From WJLG01 sp964602485 (GTDB lineage Bacteria; Patescibacteriota; Patescibacteriia; Patescibacteriales; WJLG01), in assembly GCA_964602485.1 (NCBI GenBank), contig CAZRQU010000001.1, positions 62,001-126,000 on the forward strand: a stretch of DNA of 64,000 nucleotides, given 5' to 3'. Both the position numbers and the translations under genes were made by a program. Shown piece after piece: positions 1-8,507 of this stretch. The notes beneath the pieces were generated by a model. That model worked only from the letters and a program-made list of their open reading frames with translations. It had not been told where the DNA came from and searched no databases. Position 1 is the stretch's first letter; each line of letters begins with the position of its first letter.

Positions 1-1
1 C

Positions 2-844
2 GTTGCTTTTGGTACTTCAGCTCCGGAATTGATAATTAGCTCCATAGCTTCTTTCAAAGGTAGCACCGGAATATCTTTAGGTAATATAATTGGTTCCAAT
101 ATATCCAATACTTTATTAATACTGGGAACAGCCGCTATTATAACACCCTTAGTGATCAAGAAACATACGATCCACAAAGAGATACCATTCTCTCTGTTGG
201 CGGTGATAGCGGTGGCTATAATGATAAATGATTTTGCTATGGACGGGCATACCTTGAATGCTCTTACCAGAAGCGATGGCTTGGTCTTGATACTCTTCTT
301 TATTATATTCATGTATTATACTTTTGGAATGAGCAATAATAAGGAAAGCGTACTTGAGGGTATGACCTCGAAGAACGAAGTGGAAGAATTCCATAATTTT
401 AAATCCGTAGCGATGATAGTGATCGGTTTGTTTGGATTGTTTCTCGGTGGTAAATGGATAGTCGAAGGGGCAACTGAGATAGCGTTGACCCTTGGTCTGT
501 CAGAGGCTTTGGTCGGTTTGACCATTGTAGCTATTGGAACATCCTTGCCGGAATTGGCCGCTTCGGCCGTAGCTGCTCGCAGAGGGAAGGCTGATATGGC
601 TATCGGGAATGTGATCGGTTCCAATATTTTTAATTTTTTATGGGTGCTGGGAGTGGCTTCTACCATTAGTCCTATTGATTTCGATACTATTCTTAATTTT
701 GATATCCTGTCTTTGATAGGAGCTACTTTCATTTTGATATTGTTGATGTATATGGGAAAGAAAAGAGTATTGGATAAATACGAAGGTCTTGCTCTTTTGG
801 GGTTATATTTCTTTTACATAAGTTTTTTAATTTATAGAGGATAG
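2..844 (+). CDS. Calcium/sodium:cation exchanger family (CaCA) membrane protein, 5' partial
   Basis: The gene enters from outside the window: the frame is open from base 2 and reads VAFGTSAPELIISS, the first alpha-repeat signature of the CaCA family (K+-dependent Na+/Ca2+ exchanger-like, YrbG type). A second copy, AIGTSLPELAASAVAA, with a following GNVIGSNIFN, lies near 540-640. These two inverted alpha repeats, separated by a more polar loop and flanked by hydrophobic helices, are what defines the family: they form the ion site and exchange Ca2+ or other cations for Na+ or H+ across the cytoplasmic membrane. An internal TTG at 29 is not a credible start because it would cut the first repeat. 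The stop lies 5 bases before adk. Family assignment is firm; ion specificity is not readable. Confidence 0.85.
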   Translation, partial: VAFGTSAPELIISSIASFKGSTGISLGNIIGSNISNTLLILGTAAIITPLVIKKHTIHKEIPFSLLAVIAVAIMINDFAMDGHTLNALTRSDGLVLILFFIIFMYYTFGMSNNKESVLEGMTSKNEVEEFHNFKSVAMIVIGLFGLFLGGKWIVEGATEIALTLGLSEALVGLTIVAIGTSLPELAASAVAARRGKADMAIGNVIGSNIFNFLWVLGVASTISPIDFDTILNFDILSLIGATFILILLMYMGKKRVLDKYEGLALLGLYFFYISFLIYRG

Positions 845-849
845 ACATT

Positions 850-1515
850 ATGAAAAAAAAGACGATGATAGTTTTTTTAGGACCTCCGGGGTCTGGAAAA
901 GGCACTCAAGCAGACAGTGTTTCGGAAAAGACGGGATTGCCAAAAATATCAGTAGGCGGGATATTTAGGCGAGAGATAGCTAGCGGTTCGAAGATAGGTA
1001 AAAAGGTCGAAGAGCGTATCGAGAAAGGGAAATTGATAACAACTGACCTTACCAACGAATTGTTGTCCAAAGAATTGGCTTCGATAAATTCTGACTCTGG
1101 GTTCATTCTTGACGGTTACCCAAGAAAAGAGGATCAAATAGAATATACTCAAAGCAAAATAGATGAATTTTTGGAGCATGGTGGGAGCGCTTTTGTGATC
1201 TATATAGATATTACGGATAATGTGGTCAAAGAAAGAATAGGCGGAAGAAGATCTTGTTCTTGCGGAGAGAGTTTTCATATAAAATATGACCCCCCAAAAG
1301 AGATGGGCATATGTGATACTTGCGGTAAGCAGCTATTCCAACGTGAAGATGATTCTGATGAAGCGGTTGAAAAGAGGCTAGAGATCTTCCATAAGGAGAA
1401 TGAACCTATATTGGATTATTTCAAAGATAAGGATTGTTTTTATAAAATAAATGGCAAACAGCCGATCAAAGAGGTCGAGAAAGAGATATTTGATCTATTG
1501 AATTTGGGGGAATAA
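850..1515 (+). CDS. adk: Adenylate kinase, zinc-LID type
   Basis: Adenylate kinase interconverts ATP+AMP and 2 ADP in the cytoplasm. The 221-residue protein starts with the P-loop GPPGSGKGTQ, followed by the AMP-binding region (VGGIFRREI) and the ILDGYPRKEDQ motif. The LID carries a CSC pair and a CDTC pair, the cysteine pattern of zinc-stabilised LIDs seen in Gram-positive-type enzymes, although the first pair is C-x-C rather than C-x2-C. Length matches the long-form family. It lies 5 bases after the exchanger gene and 4 bases before map, an adk-map neighbourhood familiar from ribosomal protein operons in other bacteria; here no ribosomal genes are adjacent. Confidence 0.95.
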   Translation: MKKKTMIVFLGPPGSGKGTQADSVSEKTGLPKISVGGIFRREIASGSKIGKKVEERIEKGKLITTDLTNELLSKELASINSDSGFILDGYPRKEDQIEYTQSKIDEFLEHGGSAFVIYIDITDNVVKERIGGRRSCSCGESFHIKYDPPKEMGICDTCGKQLFQREDDSDEAVEKRLEIFHKENEPILDYFKDKDCFYKINGKQPIKEVEKEIFDLLNLGE

Positions 1516-1519
1516 ACAT

Positions 1520-2332
1520 ATGACCAGTAAGAAAACAAAAGAAGAAATAAAGATATTAAGAGAAGGAGGGAAAAAGCTTTCATCTATTTTGAAGAAGGTT
1601 AAAAAAGAGGTAAGGCCGGGGGTAAGTACTGAATTCTTGGAAGAGATCGCTTGTAAACTTATGAAAGAAGCTGGAGGGCGTCCTGCTTTTAAGAATTTTG
1701 AGATATTCTCCGGTGAATATTTTCCTACGGCTTTATGCACCTCGATAAACGAAGAAGTGGTTCATGCTCCGGCGATTCCCGGCAGAGTGCTTGAAGAAGG
1801 GGATATGATCGGGATCGATGTCGGGATGGAGTATCCCCTGAATGGCGGTAAAGTGGATAACAGATACTCTCGCCTAGGAGGGTTTTATACTGATATGTCG
1901 CAAACCGTGGCTGTTGGTAAAATAAGCAAAGAAAAGATCAAGATAATGGAAACGACCAAAAAATGTTTGGAATTGGCGATAAAAAAAGCTAAACCAGGCA
2001 ACACCTTGAATGATATAGGGAAGGTCATACAAAAAAAAGCCGAAAGGGATGGTTTTTCGGTCGTTAGGGATCTGGTCGGTCATGGTGTGGGGTATAAGGT
2101 CCATGAGGAGCCGCAAGTCTTTAATTATGATTTTGTTAAAGAAGGCATTAAGGATATGGTTTTAGAGCCAGGTCTAGTTATAGCTATAGAGCCCATGTTG
2201 AATGCTGGAGGGCCGGCTGTCAAAAGCGGTCCTGATGGTTTTAGCGTAGTTACTGCTGATGGCAGTGTAAGCGCTCATTTTGAGCATACTATTGCTATTA
2301 CTGAAAAAGGGAATATTATAATAACTGCTTGA
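1520..2332 (+). CDS. map: Methionine aminopeptidase, type I
   Basis: Removes the initiator methionine from nascent proteins using two metal ions. The 270-residue protein has the pita-bread fold landmarks: IDVGMEY and FYTDMSQT (metal-binding Asp residues), LVGHGVGYKVHEEP (catalytic His), IEPMLN (Glu) and FEHTIAIT (final Glu). The segment around residues 100-125 contains an insertion (LNGGKVDNRYSRLGG) between the two metal aspartates relative to the usual spacing of about 11 residues. The start at 1520 follows a TTGGGGGAA Shine-Dalgarno-like run. The stop codon nearly abuts ruvX. Essential housekeeping gene; confident. Confidence 0.95.
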   Translation: MTSKKTKEEIKILREGGKKLSSILKKVKKEVRPGVSTEFLEEIACKLMKEAGGRPAFKNFEIFSGEYFPTALCTSINEEVVHAPAIPGRVLEEGDMIGIDVGMEYPLNGGKVDNRYSRLGGFYTDMSQTVAVGKISKEKIKIMETTKKCLELAIKKAKPGNTLNDIGKVIQKKAERDGFSVVRDLVGHGVGYKVHEEPQVFNYDFVKEGIKDMVLEPGLVIAIEPMLNAGGPAVKSGPDGFSVVTADGSVSAHFEHTIAITEKGNIIITA

Positions 2333-2337
2333 TCATT

Positions 2338-2745
2338 ATGACAGACAAGGAAGAGAAGATAATTTTAGGAATTGATTGGGGAGAGAAAAGAATAGGCTTA
2401 GCCGAGGCTGATAGTTTGACTAAGGTGGCTGTTCCTCTTTTTTCAGTGGGTAATATGAAAGAGCTGGAAGAGGTTGTGTCCCAGGAGGGGGCCGATATTC
2501 TGATAATAGGACAGCCGGTCAAGATGTCCGGTGACAAAGAGTCTATAAATCCTGATTTTTTGGGTTTTATTGAGAGATTAAAAAATAGATTGCCGAACAA
2601 AAGGATAGAGTTGTTCGATGAAAGGCTCACGAGCAAACAGGCCGATTCCTTGCCAGGAGATAAGCGAAATAAGGCTGGCCGGGATGAAGTGGCAGCTATG
2701 TTGATATTACAAGGTTATTTGGACTTATATGGAGACGACTTTTAA
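2338..2745 (+). CDS. ruvX: Putative pre-16S rRNA nuclease / Holliday junction resolvase-like (YqgF)
   Basis: YqgF/RuvX family RNase-H-fold nuclease, linked to 16S rRNA 5' processing. From the ATG at 2338 the protein has about 135 residues, the usual size. Visible motifs are GIDWGEKRIGLA (first catalytic Asp), the DILIIGQPVKMSG strand-loop, DERLTSKQA (the DERxT signature) and RDEVAAMLILQGYL (C-terminal acidic residue). The longer reading from a TTG at 2329 would overlap the map stop and adds only three residues, so the ATG is preferred. The 3' end overlaps recO by 17 bases, indicating translational coupling. Confidence 0.9.
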   Translation: MTDKEEKIILGIDWGEKRIGLAEADSLTKVAVPLFSVGNMKELEEVVSQEGADILIIGQPVKMSGDKESINPDFLGFIERLKNRLPNKRIELFDERLTSKQADSLPGDKRNKAGRDEVAAMLILQGYLDLYGDDF

Positions 2746-3361
2746 TACACAAGCTCTTGTTGTGGATCGATATCCATTTAAAGAGTTCGATAGTCGAGTG
2801 ATCGTCTTTTCCAAGGATAAAGGCAGACTCGATCTGGTGGCTAGAGGTGCGAGAAGATCAACCTCTAAGATAGCTTGTCATATAGAGCCGATATCCATTT
2901 CAAGTATAATGATAGTTCCCGGTAAGACATATGATTATGCGGGGTCGGTCAAAGGCAGCAACTTTTATTCAGGGATCAAAAAAGATCTTGATAAGGTTAT
3001 GTTGGCCGGTCGAGCTCTTTGCTTGATAAAGAATATAACCAAGGAAGGGGAGGAAGGCGATTTTCCCCGACAGTATGGTATATTGAAGGATTTTTTTGAT
3101 ATTTTAGATAAAGAGGATAGGGACAGTAAGGAGAAAATATATATTTTCTTTGCTTTTAAGATGCTTTATGAACTTGGATTTTTGCCTGACCCAGAGGTGA
3201 TATTCAGAGATGATCGTCGTCAGCAAATACTAACATCTATCTTAAAAGATGATTTTGAAAAAGCTTGTGGATCTCAAGTTAGTAGCAGGGATGTGGCCGA
3301 TATAAGGTCTAAGATAAGAAAATTTTTGGATTTTAATTTAGAATTCCCTAAAGCTTGCTAA
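2729..3361 (+). CDS. recO: DNA repair protein RecO, short form
   Basis: RecO helps load RecA in RecF-pathway recombinational repair. The first 80 residues match the RecO OB-fold domain (ALVVDRYPFKEFDSRVIVFSKDKGRLDLVARGARR), followed by the helical domain with FFAFKMLYELGFLPD. At 210 residues it is shorter than the roughly 240-250 of model organisms, and no cysteine zinc motif is visible at the C-terminus, where only a terminal AC occurs. It overlaps ruvX by 17 bases. The 82-base gap after it, before aspS, is AT-rich and holds a weak TGATCG/CGATCA inverted repeat. Confidence 0.85.
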   Translation: METTFNTQALVVDRYPFKEFDSRVIVFSKDKGRLDLVARGARRSTSKIACHIEPISISSIMIVPGKTYDYAGSVKGSNFYSGIKKDLDKVMLAGRALCLIKNITKEGEEGDFPRQYGILKDFFDILDKEDRDSKEKIYIFFAFKMLYELGFLPDPEVIFRDDRRQQILTSILKDDFEKACGSQVSSRDVADIRSKIRKFLDFNLEFPKAC

Positions 3362-3443
3362 ATAAAGGGAAATAAGATAACATAATATGTGATCGTCCCG
3401 CTAAAAGATTCGATCATAATATAAGTAATAATTTAAATATTTT

Positions 3444-5225
3444 ATGCTTAGAACTCATACTTGTGGTGAATTAAAGAAGGAGAATGTAGGAGGAGAGGTG
3501 GAGCTATCCGGCTGGGTCCATAGTCGACGTGATCACGGCGGAGTTATCTTTATAGACCTTAGGGATCGTTATGGATTGACTCAGATAAAATTCGATCCTA
3601 ACAAAGATTCCAAGACTTGGCAGAAGGCTGATGGGCTAAGGAATGAGTGGGTGGTGAAGGTTAAAGGTCAAGTAATAGCCAGGCCGGAAGATATGGTAAA
3701 CCCTAAGCTAGAAACAGGAGAAGTGGAAGTGGAGGTTTCCGAGCTTGATATATTGAATGCTTCCAAGATCCCTCCCTTTGAGATAAACGAAGAGAAAAAG
3801 ACAAAGGCTTCTGAGTCTTTGCGTTTGAAATATCGCTTTTTGGATCTTAGAAAGAAACGTTTACAGAATATATTGAAGACCAGGAATGATCTTATTAGAT
3901 ATGTGAGGAATTATTTCAATGAGCGTGATTTCTTGGAGGTCCAGACTCCCATACTGGCCAATTCTTCTCCGGAAGGGGCGCGTGATTATTTAGTGCCTTC
4001 ACGTTTGTATCCGGGTAAATTCTATGCCTTGCCTCAAGCTCCTCAACAATTCAAACAACTTTTGATGGTAGGAGGGGTTGATAAGTATTTTCAAATAGCT
4101 CCTTGTTTTCGAGACGAGGATCCGCGAGCGGATAGGCATCCGGGGTCATTCTATCAGATAGATATGGAAATGAGCTTTGTCGAGCAGGAAGATATTTGGG
4201 ATACGGTTGAGCCTTTAATGATCGAGCTTTCAGAAAAATTCGGGAAAAAGGAGATAATTAAGAAGCCTTTTCCAAAGATACCTTATAAAGAGTGCTTGAT
4301 CAAGTATGGTATAGATAAGCCGGATCTTCGTTTTGATATGGAGATAGAGCCTGTAACTGATATGGTGAAGGATTGCGGATTTTCGGTTTTTTCCGAGGCG
4401 GTTAAGAATGGCGGAGTGGTTCACGCCTTGAAAGCAGACAACTCCGAAGGCAAATTCACTAGAAAGATCATTGATGAGTTGACCGAAGCTGCTCGAGCTA
4501 AGGGAGCTAAAGGATTGGCCTATATTATAGTCAAAGAAGAGGGGTTGCAGTCGCCCATAATAAAATTTTTAGGTGATGACTTGGCCCAAGAAATAGTGAA
4601 ATATTTGAAAGCCAAAGCGGGGGATATAGTATTTTTCGGAGCTGATGATCTTAGAACGGTTTGCGCTTCTTTAGGAGAGGTTCGCTCTAGATGTGGTGAT
4701 ATTTTGGAGTTAAAGGATCCTAAAAAGATAGCATGGGTTTGGGTGATAGATTTTCCAATGTATGATTATTCTGAGATAGAAGAGGGAAAGATAGATTTTT
4801 CCCACAATCCTTTTTCTATGCCTCAGGGCGGAATGGATGATCTGGAAAATAAGGACCCCTTGGATATTTTAGCTTTTCAATACGATCTGGTCGCCAATGG
4901 TTTGGAGATATCTTCCGGAGCCATCAGGAACCATGATCCGAAGATAATGTATAAAGCCTTTGAAATAGCTGGTTACACCAAGGAGCAAGTGGATGAGAAA
5001 TTCGGACATATGATCAATGCCTTTGAATATGGCGCTCCTCCGCACGGAGGTTTTGCTCCCGGGTTGGATAGGTTATTGATGATATTATTGGGCTGTGATT
5101 CTATTCGTGATATATATGCCTTTCCTAAAGATGGTCAGGCTAAGGATACGATGCTTGGCGCTCCTAGTGATGTATCTGAAAAACAGTTAAAGGAACTCGG
5201 TCTCAAAATAATCAAGGATGAATAA
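3444..5225 (+). CDS. aspS: Aspartyl-tRNA synthetase, bacterial type
   Basis: Charges tRNA-Asp (or tRNA-Asp/Asn if non-discriminating). The 593-residue length and order are those of bacterial AspRS: N-terminal OB-fold anticodon domain (SGWVHSRRDHGGVIFIDLRD), class II catalytic core with motif 2 (FRDEDPRADRHPGSFYQIDM), a GAD insertion domain in the middle (about residues 290-410), and motif 3 (HGGFAPGLDRLLMILLG). No amidotransferase genes lie nearby, so tRNA specificity cannot be judged here. It begins a new unit after recO; the stop is 10 bases before the following membrane protein gene. Confidence 0.97.
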   Translation: MLRTHTCGELKKENVGGEVELSGWVHSRRDHGGVIFIDLRDRYGLTQIKFDPNKDSKTWQKADGLRNEWVVKVKGQVIARPEDMVNPKLETGEVEVEVSELDILNASKIPPFEINEEKKTKASESLRLKYRFLDLRKKRLQNILKTRNDLIRYVRNYFNERDFLEVQTPILANSSPEGARDYLVPSRLYPGKFYALPQAPQQFKQLLMVGGVDKYFQIAPCFRDEDPRADRHPGSFYQIDMEMSFVEQEDIWDTVEPLMIELSEKFGKKEIIKKPFPKIPYKECLIKYGIDKPDLRFDMEIEPVTDMVKDCGFSVFSEAVKNGGVVHALKADNSEGKFTRKIIDELTEAARAKGAKGLAYIIVKEEGLQSPIIKFLGDDLAQEIVKYLKAKAGDIVFFGADDLRTVCASLGEVRSRCGDILELKDPKKIAWVWVIDFPMYDYSEIEEGKIDFSHNPFSMPQGGMDDLENKDPLDILAFQYDLVANGLEISSGAIRNHDPKIMYKAFEIAGYTKEQVDEKFGHMINAFEYGAPPHGGFAPGLDRLLMILLGCDSIRDIYAFPKDGQAKDTMLGAPSDVSEKQLKELGLKIIKDE

Positions 5226-5235
5226 TAATTAAAAT

Positions 5236-6195
5236 ATGATCTTTATGGAAGAGAACAAGGGGAACGCGGCCAAATTCGCTTTCTTTTATCTTTTGTCTTT
5301 GGTCGGACTTATTTTCGTATCAATATCGGTTGGTACGATAATATTCGAGATAATAAATAAATTCATTGATGACCCCGCTGGATATTATGGTGGTGCTTTT
5401 AACGATCAGGCGGTCAAATTCGCTATTTCCGCTATCTTCGTGGCCGGCCCGATATTTTATGTGGTAACATCTTTTATTTATAAGAGTCTCTACAAAGGAG
5501 AACTGGACAAGGACTCGGGGGTCCGTCGTTGGTTGACCTATTTTATACTTTTTGTTTCTTCAGTAGTTATGATAGGTTGGCTGATAGGGGTTATAAACAA
5601 TTTTCTTAACGGAGAAATAACCTTGAAGTTCGTATTAAAGGCTTTAACTTCATTAATGATCGCTTCTGGGATATTCAGTTTTTATCTTTATGACATAAGG
5701 AGAGAAGATATTCACCAAAAGAAAGACAAGGTTATAAAGGTGTTCTTTTATGTTTCTTTGGTGATCGTTTCATCTGTGTTCATTGCTTCTTTTTTTATGA
5801 TAGATTCCCCTAAAAAAGCCAATGAGAAGAAGATAGACCGACGAATAATCAATAATTTCAGGCAGGTTGATACTTGTGTCGAAGAATATCATAGGAACAA
5901 TGATAAACTTCCCGAGAATATGGCTTCGATAAAACAAGAATGTAATTACATTCTTGACGACGAGTTAAAGGATCCAGAAACAGGCGATATGTTCGAATAT
6001 AAGATAGTTGGAGATGGCGAGTATGAACTCTGCGCCGAATTCAGGACATCGAACATAGAAGAGGGCAGTGATCACCCTTATTCTTTTGATAGAAAAGAGG
6101 ATCTTCACGCATCAGGATGGCAATGCCTAAAAAGAGAGGTTTACGAGGAAAAAAAAGAACAAGCCCCTGACATTGAGCCAGCTTTAGAAAGTTAA
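5236..6195 (+). CDS. DUF5671-like membrane protein with pseudopilin-like soluble tail
   Basis: The 319-residue protein has about five hydrophobic helices between residues 13 and 195, resembling DUF5671 proteins of Patescibacteria (FFYLLSLVGLIFVSISVGTI). After the last helix comes a soluble tail of about 120 residues (RRIINNFRQVDTCVEEYHRN, then YELCAEF and SGWQC) that resembles the globular part of type II secretion pseudopilins, with several cysteines that could form disulfides outside the membrane. No enzyme motif is seen. Start may be the ATG at 5236 or the one at 5245 (MEENKG). The function is unknown. The 146-base gap downstream holds a promoter and structured leader. Confidence 0.6.
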   Translation: MIFMEENKGNAAKFAFFYLLSLVGLIFVSISVGTIIFEIINKFIDDPAGYYGGAFNDQAVKFAISAIFVAGPIFYVVTSFIYKSLYKGELDKDSGVRRWLTYFILFVSSVVMIGWLIGVINNFLNGEITLKFVLKALTSLMIASGIFSFYLYDIRREDIHQKKDKVIKVFFYVSLVIVSSVFIASFFMIDSPKKANEKKIDRRIINNFRQVDTCVEEYHRNNDKLPENMASIKQECNYILDDELKDPETGDMFEYKIVGDGEYELCAEFRTSNIEEGSDHPYSFDRKEDLHASGWQCLKREVYEEKKEQAPDIEPALES

Positions 6196-6201
6196 TATGC
6201 A

Positions 6202-6230
6202 TTCACTTGAATTGATGATTGTGGTATAAT
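6202..6230 (+). promoter_or_regulatory. Promoter with extended -10 upstream of the YbaK-H1 gene
   Basis: TTCACT (6202-6207), 17-base spacer and TATAAT (6225-6230) with the upstream TGg of an extended -10. The predicted start near 6237 gives a leader of about 105 bases that includes a hairpin-rich segment before the ATG at 6342. Confidence 0.6.
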
Positions 6231-6281
6231 ATATAACATAAGAAGATATTTTTATATCAAGATCCGTTTTCTCCTAAGAAT

Positions 6282-6332
6282 GCGGGGTGTCAAGTGCCGG
6301 GTTTTTAGACCGGAGCAGTTGACCATGACCCA
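6282..6332 (+). promoter_or_regulatory. Structured 5' leader with 15-mer shared with the ftsL leader
   Basis: The leader between promoter and ATG contains CCGG...CCGG (6297-6313) nested in TCAA...TTGA and GGG...CCC pairings. It carries CCGGAGCAGTTGACC at 6310-6324, which recurs with one change at 59942-59956 in another structured leader. I do not recognise a known riboswitch class. Confidence 0.35.
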
Positions 6333-6341
6333 TACTTCAAT

Positions 6342-7130
6342 ATGAGCACTAAAGTTGATAATGCCTCTGTACAAGGGTATCTTCAGGACAAAGGTATAAA
6401 GCATGATATTTTAGACCACAAAACGGTCTATACAGCCATTGATGCGGCCAATACCATGAAGAAGAAAATGAACGAAATAGTTAAATCCTTATTGGTCAAG
6501 GCTGATAAGAAATATTTTTTGGTTTGTTTGCCGGCCGACCATAATCTTGATCTTAAAAAAGTAAAGAAAATAATAAAAGAAGAAACAGGCGAGAAGGTCA
6601 AAGCTGTTCAAATACCGGATGAAAAGACGATGAAAAGGTTCGCCAAAGCTAAAGACGCCAGCCTTTCAGCTTTTGGCACTATACATGATCTACCGGTCAT
6701 ACTTGATAGAAAATTAGGCAAGCTAAAAAAGGCGGTATTCTCTTCAGGAAAGCTTGATCACTCAATAGAGATGGCTGTAAAGGATTTCGTTAAATTGGAA
6801 AATGCCATTCTGGGTAATTTTGGAATAAAGAAGAAAGTTAAAATAATAAAGCCTGCTCCTTCCAAGAAGAAGGGGGAGGCAAAGGCTATGAAAAAGGCAA
6901 CAAAAAAGAAAGCCACTCCAAAGAAGACCGCTAAGAAACCGGCTAAGAAAGCGGTGAAGAAGACCGCTAAGAAAGCGGTGAAGAAAACAGTCAGGAAACC
7001 GGCCAAAAAGAAAGCAGCCACTAAGAAGACTGCTAAGAAGAAACCGGCTAAGAAAGCGGTGAAGAAGACCGCTAAGAAGCCGGTTAGGAAACCGGCCAAA
7101 AAGAGAACGACCGCTAAGAAAAAGAAATAG
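6342..7130 (+). CDS. YbaK/ProX-type aminoacyl-tRNA deacylase domain fused to a lysine-rich H1-like tail
   Basis: Residues 1 to about 160 look like a YbaK/EbsC editing domain (ILDHKTVYTAIDAANTM, NEIVKSLLVKADKKYFLVCL, then SLSAFGTI), a fold that hydrolyses mischarged aminoacyl-tRNAs. From about residue 170 to 262 the protein changes to a low-complexity tail of KKPAKKAVKKTAKK-type units, resembling the C-terminal tail of eukaryotic histone H1 and of bacterial H1-like nucleoid proteins. The DNA of the tail is itself repetitive. One continuous frame covers both parts, with no stop or frameshift. The tail would bind nucleic acid non-specifically: tRNA, ribosome or the nucleoid. The catalytic state of the deacylase part cannot be confirmed from sequence alone. 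Confidence 0.75.
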   Translation: MSTKVDNASVQGYLQDKGIKHDILDHKTVYTAIDAANTMKKKMNEIVKSLLVKADKKYFLVCLPADHNLDLKKVKKIIKEETGEKVKAVQIPDEKTMKRFAKAKDASLSAFGTIHDLPVILDRKLGKLKKAVFSSGKLDHSIEMAVKDFVKLENAILGNFGIKKKVKIIKPAPSKKKGEAKAMKKATKKKATPKKTAKKPAKKAVKKTAKKAVKKTVRKPAKKKAATKKTAKKKPAKKAVKKTAKKPVRKPAKKRTTAKKKK

Positions 7131-7151
7131 TAGCTTCATACCAAAAGGAGG

Positions 7152-7203
7152 ATCCGCCTTAGGCTTTTGTTTAAGGCGGATTTAGGCATTTTTAGAATTT
7201 TTT
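7152..7203 (+). terminator. Terminator after the YbaK-H1 gene
   Basis: Perfect 10-bp stem ATCCGCCTTA (7152-7161) / TAAGGCGGAT (7172-7181) with a 10-base loop, followed by interrupted T runs (TTTTTAGAATTTTTT). Confidence 0.7.
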
Positions 7204-7215
7204 CGTGATCTTATT

Positions 7216-7935
7216 ATGATGAACATCAAGATCGATAAATTCGAAGGTCCGTTAGGGTTGCTTTTGACAATGATAGAGAAAGAAAAACTTGATATTACGG
7301 AAGTCAATCTAGCAAAGGTTGCCGACCAGTATGTGGAACATATAAAGAGATCCAAAGAGATAGATCCTGATGTGTTGGCAGATTTTTTGGTTATAGCAGC
7401 CAAATTGCTTTACATAAAGTCAAAAGCCCTTTTACCATATCTTTTTCCTGAGGAAGATGATGAAGTGGGCGATCTGGAAGGCCAGCTCAGGATGTACAGA
7501 GAGTTCTTAAAAGCCAGCTTGGCTGTTGAGGAAAGAATAAAAAAAGAGAATTTTTTATTCAGCCCTAGTAATAACCTATTGGAAAGAGCTTCTGATTTTT
7601 CCGATCTTTTCGCCTTTTCACCACCAAAGAAAACAAAGCCAAATAACCTAAAGATTGCTTATGAGAGTTTTTTACAAAGAAGAAGACCGAAAAATAAAAT
7701 TCTTCGCGAAGAGACCATTGAATATAAGATCAATATCGAGGATAGGATATTAAGCATAGAGAAGGCCTTGGTCGAGAAGATAACTTTCAATTTTTCTAAA
7801 CTGCTTGAGAGAGTAGAGTCAAAAACAGAAGTGATAGTCAGCTTTTTGGCTTTGCTTGAATTAATGAAAAGCAAGACAGTGGCCGCTGAGCAGTCGACCC
7901 CTTTTTCAGATATAACCATCAGTAAAAAGCAATGA
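7216..7935 (+). CDS. scpA: Segregation and condensation protein A
   Basis: ScpA is the kleisin that bridges the SMC ATPase dimer in chromosome condensation, acting with ScpB. The N-terminus IDKFEGPLGLLLTMIEKEKLDI is the family hallmark (FEGPLDLLL, here with G for D), followed by ADFLVIAAKLLYIKSKALLP. The C-terminal winged helix includes VSFLALLELMKSKTV. The 239-residue length is normal. Two ATGs (7216 and 7219) are in frame; either could start. The stop overlaps the scpB start by four bases (ATGA), so the two are translationally coupled. No smc gene lies in the window. Confidence 0.93.
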   Translation: MMNIKIDKFEGPLGLLLTMIEKEKLDITEVNLAKVADQYVEHIKRSKEIDPDVLADFLVIAAKLLYIKSKALLPYLFPEEDDEVGDLEGQLRMYREFLKASLAVEERIKKENFLFSPSNNLLERASDFSDLFAFSPPKKTKPNNLKIAYESFLQRRRPKNKILREETIEYKINIEDRILSIEKALVEKITFNFSKLLERVESKTEVIVSFLALLELMKSKTVAAEQSTPFSDITISKKQ

Positions 7936-8507
7936 ATATGAACATAAGATCACAAATAGAGGCAGTGCTTTTTATGTCTGCCCGTCCAATGTCTATAAAA
8001 AAATTAGCTAAAGCCATAGAGGCAGAAGAGAACGAGGTCAAGGATGCTTGCGAAAAACTTTTTTTTGAATATAAAGAAAGGGATGGAGGATTGATAATAG
8101 TCAAAAAGGAGAACAAAATACAAATGGCCACTTCCGGAGACGTTTCCAAGACCATCCAAAAGTTCATTAAAGATGAGACCACAGGCGAGCTTTCACGACC
8201 GAGTCTGGAGACATTGACCATAATAGCTTACAGGGGGCCGGTGTCCAAAACGGACCTTGATAGAATAAGAGGGGTTAATTGTTCTCTTATATTAAGGAAT
8301 TTGCTAGTTAGAGGTTTAGTCGAATCAAAAGAAGATAAAGAGGAAGCTTTTTACAGTGTTTCTTTTGATTTTTTGAAATTCTTAGGTGTTGGAGACGTTA
8401 AGGATCTACCTGACTATGAAAGGTTGAGTAAAGATGATTGTATTGATAGAATATTAGAAGAAAAGGAGCAAAATGATATCAATATAAACAAGCAAACATA
8501 TGTCTAA
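7932..8507 (+). CDS. scpB: Segregation and condensation protein B
   Basis: ScpB forms a winged-helix dimer that binds the ScpA kleisin in the SMC-ScpAB complex. The protein opens with SQIEAVLFMSARPMSIKKLA and contains the signature RPSLETLTIIAYRGPVSKTDLDRIRGVNC in the second winged helix, split here as ETLTIIAYRGPVSK and IRGVNC. At 191 residues it is standard. The start shares ATGA with the scpA stop and the 3' end overlaps the next small gene by 8 bases, so at least three genes form one unit. Confidence 0.93.
   Translation: MNMNIRSQIEAVLFMSARPMSIKKLAKAIEAEENEVKDACEKLFFEYKERDGGLIIVKKENKIQMATSGDVSKTIQKFIKDETTGELSRPSLETLTIIAYRGPVSKTDLDRIRGVNCSLILRNLLVRGLVESKEDKEEAFYSVSFDFLKFLGVGDVKDLPDYERLSKDDCIDRILEEKEQNDININKQTYV

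Noticed and set aside
6758..7139. Two long reverse-strand ORFs opposite the lysine-rich tail
   Set aside because: They are reverse readings of AAG-rich repeats, giving Phe/Leu/Ala-rich nonsense without a start signal.
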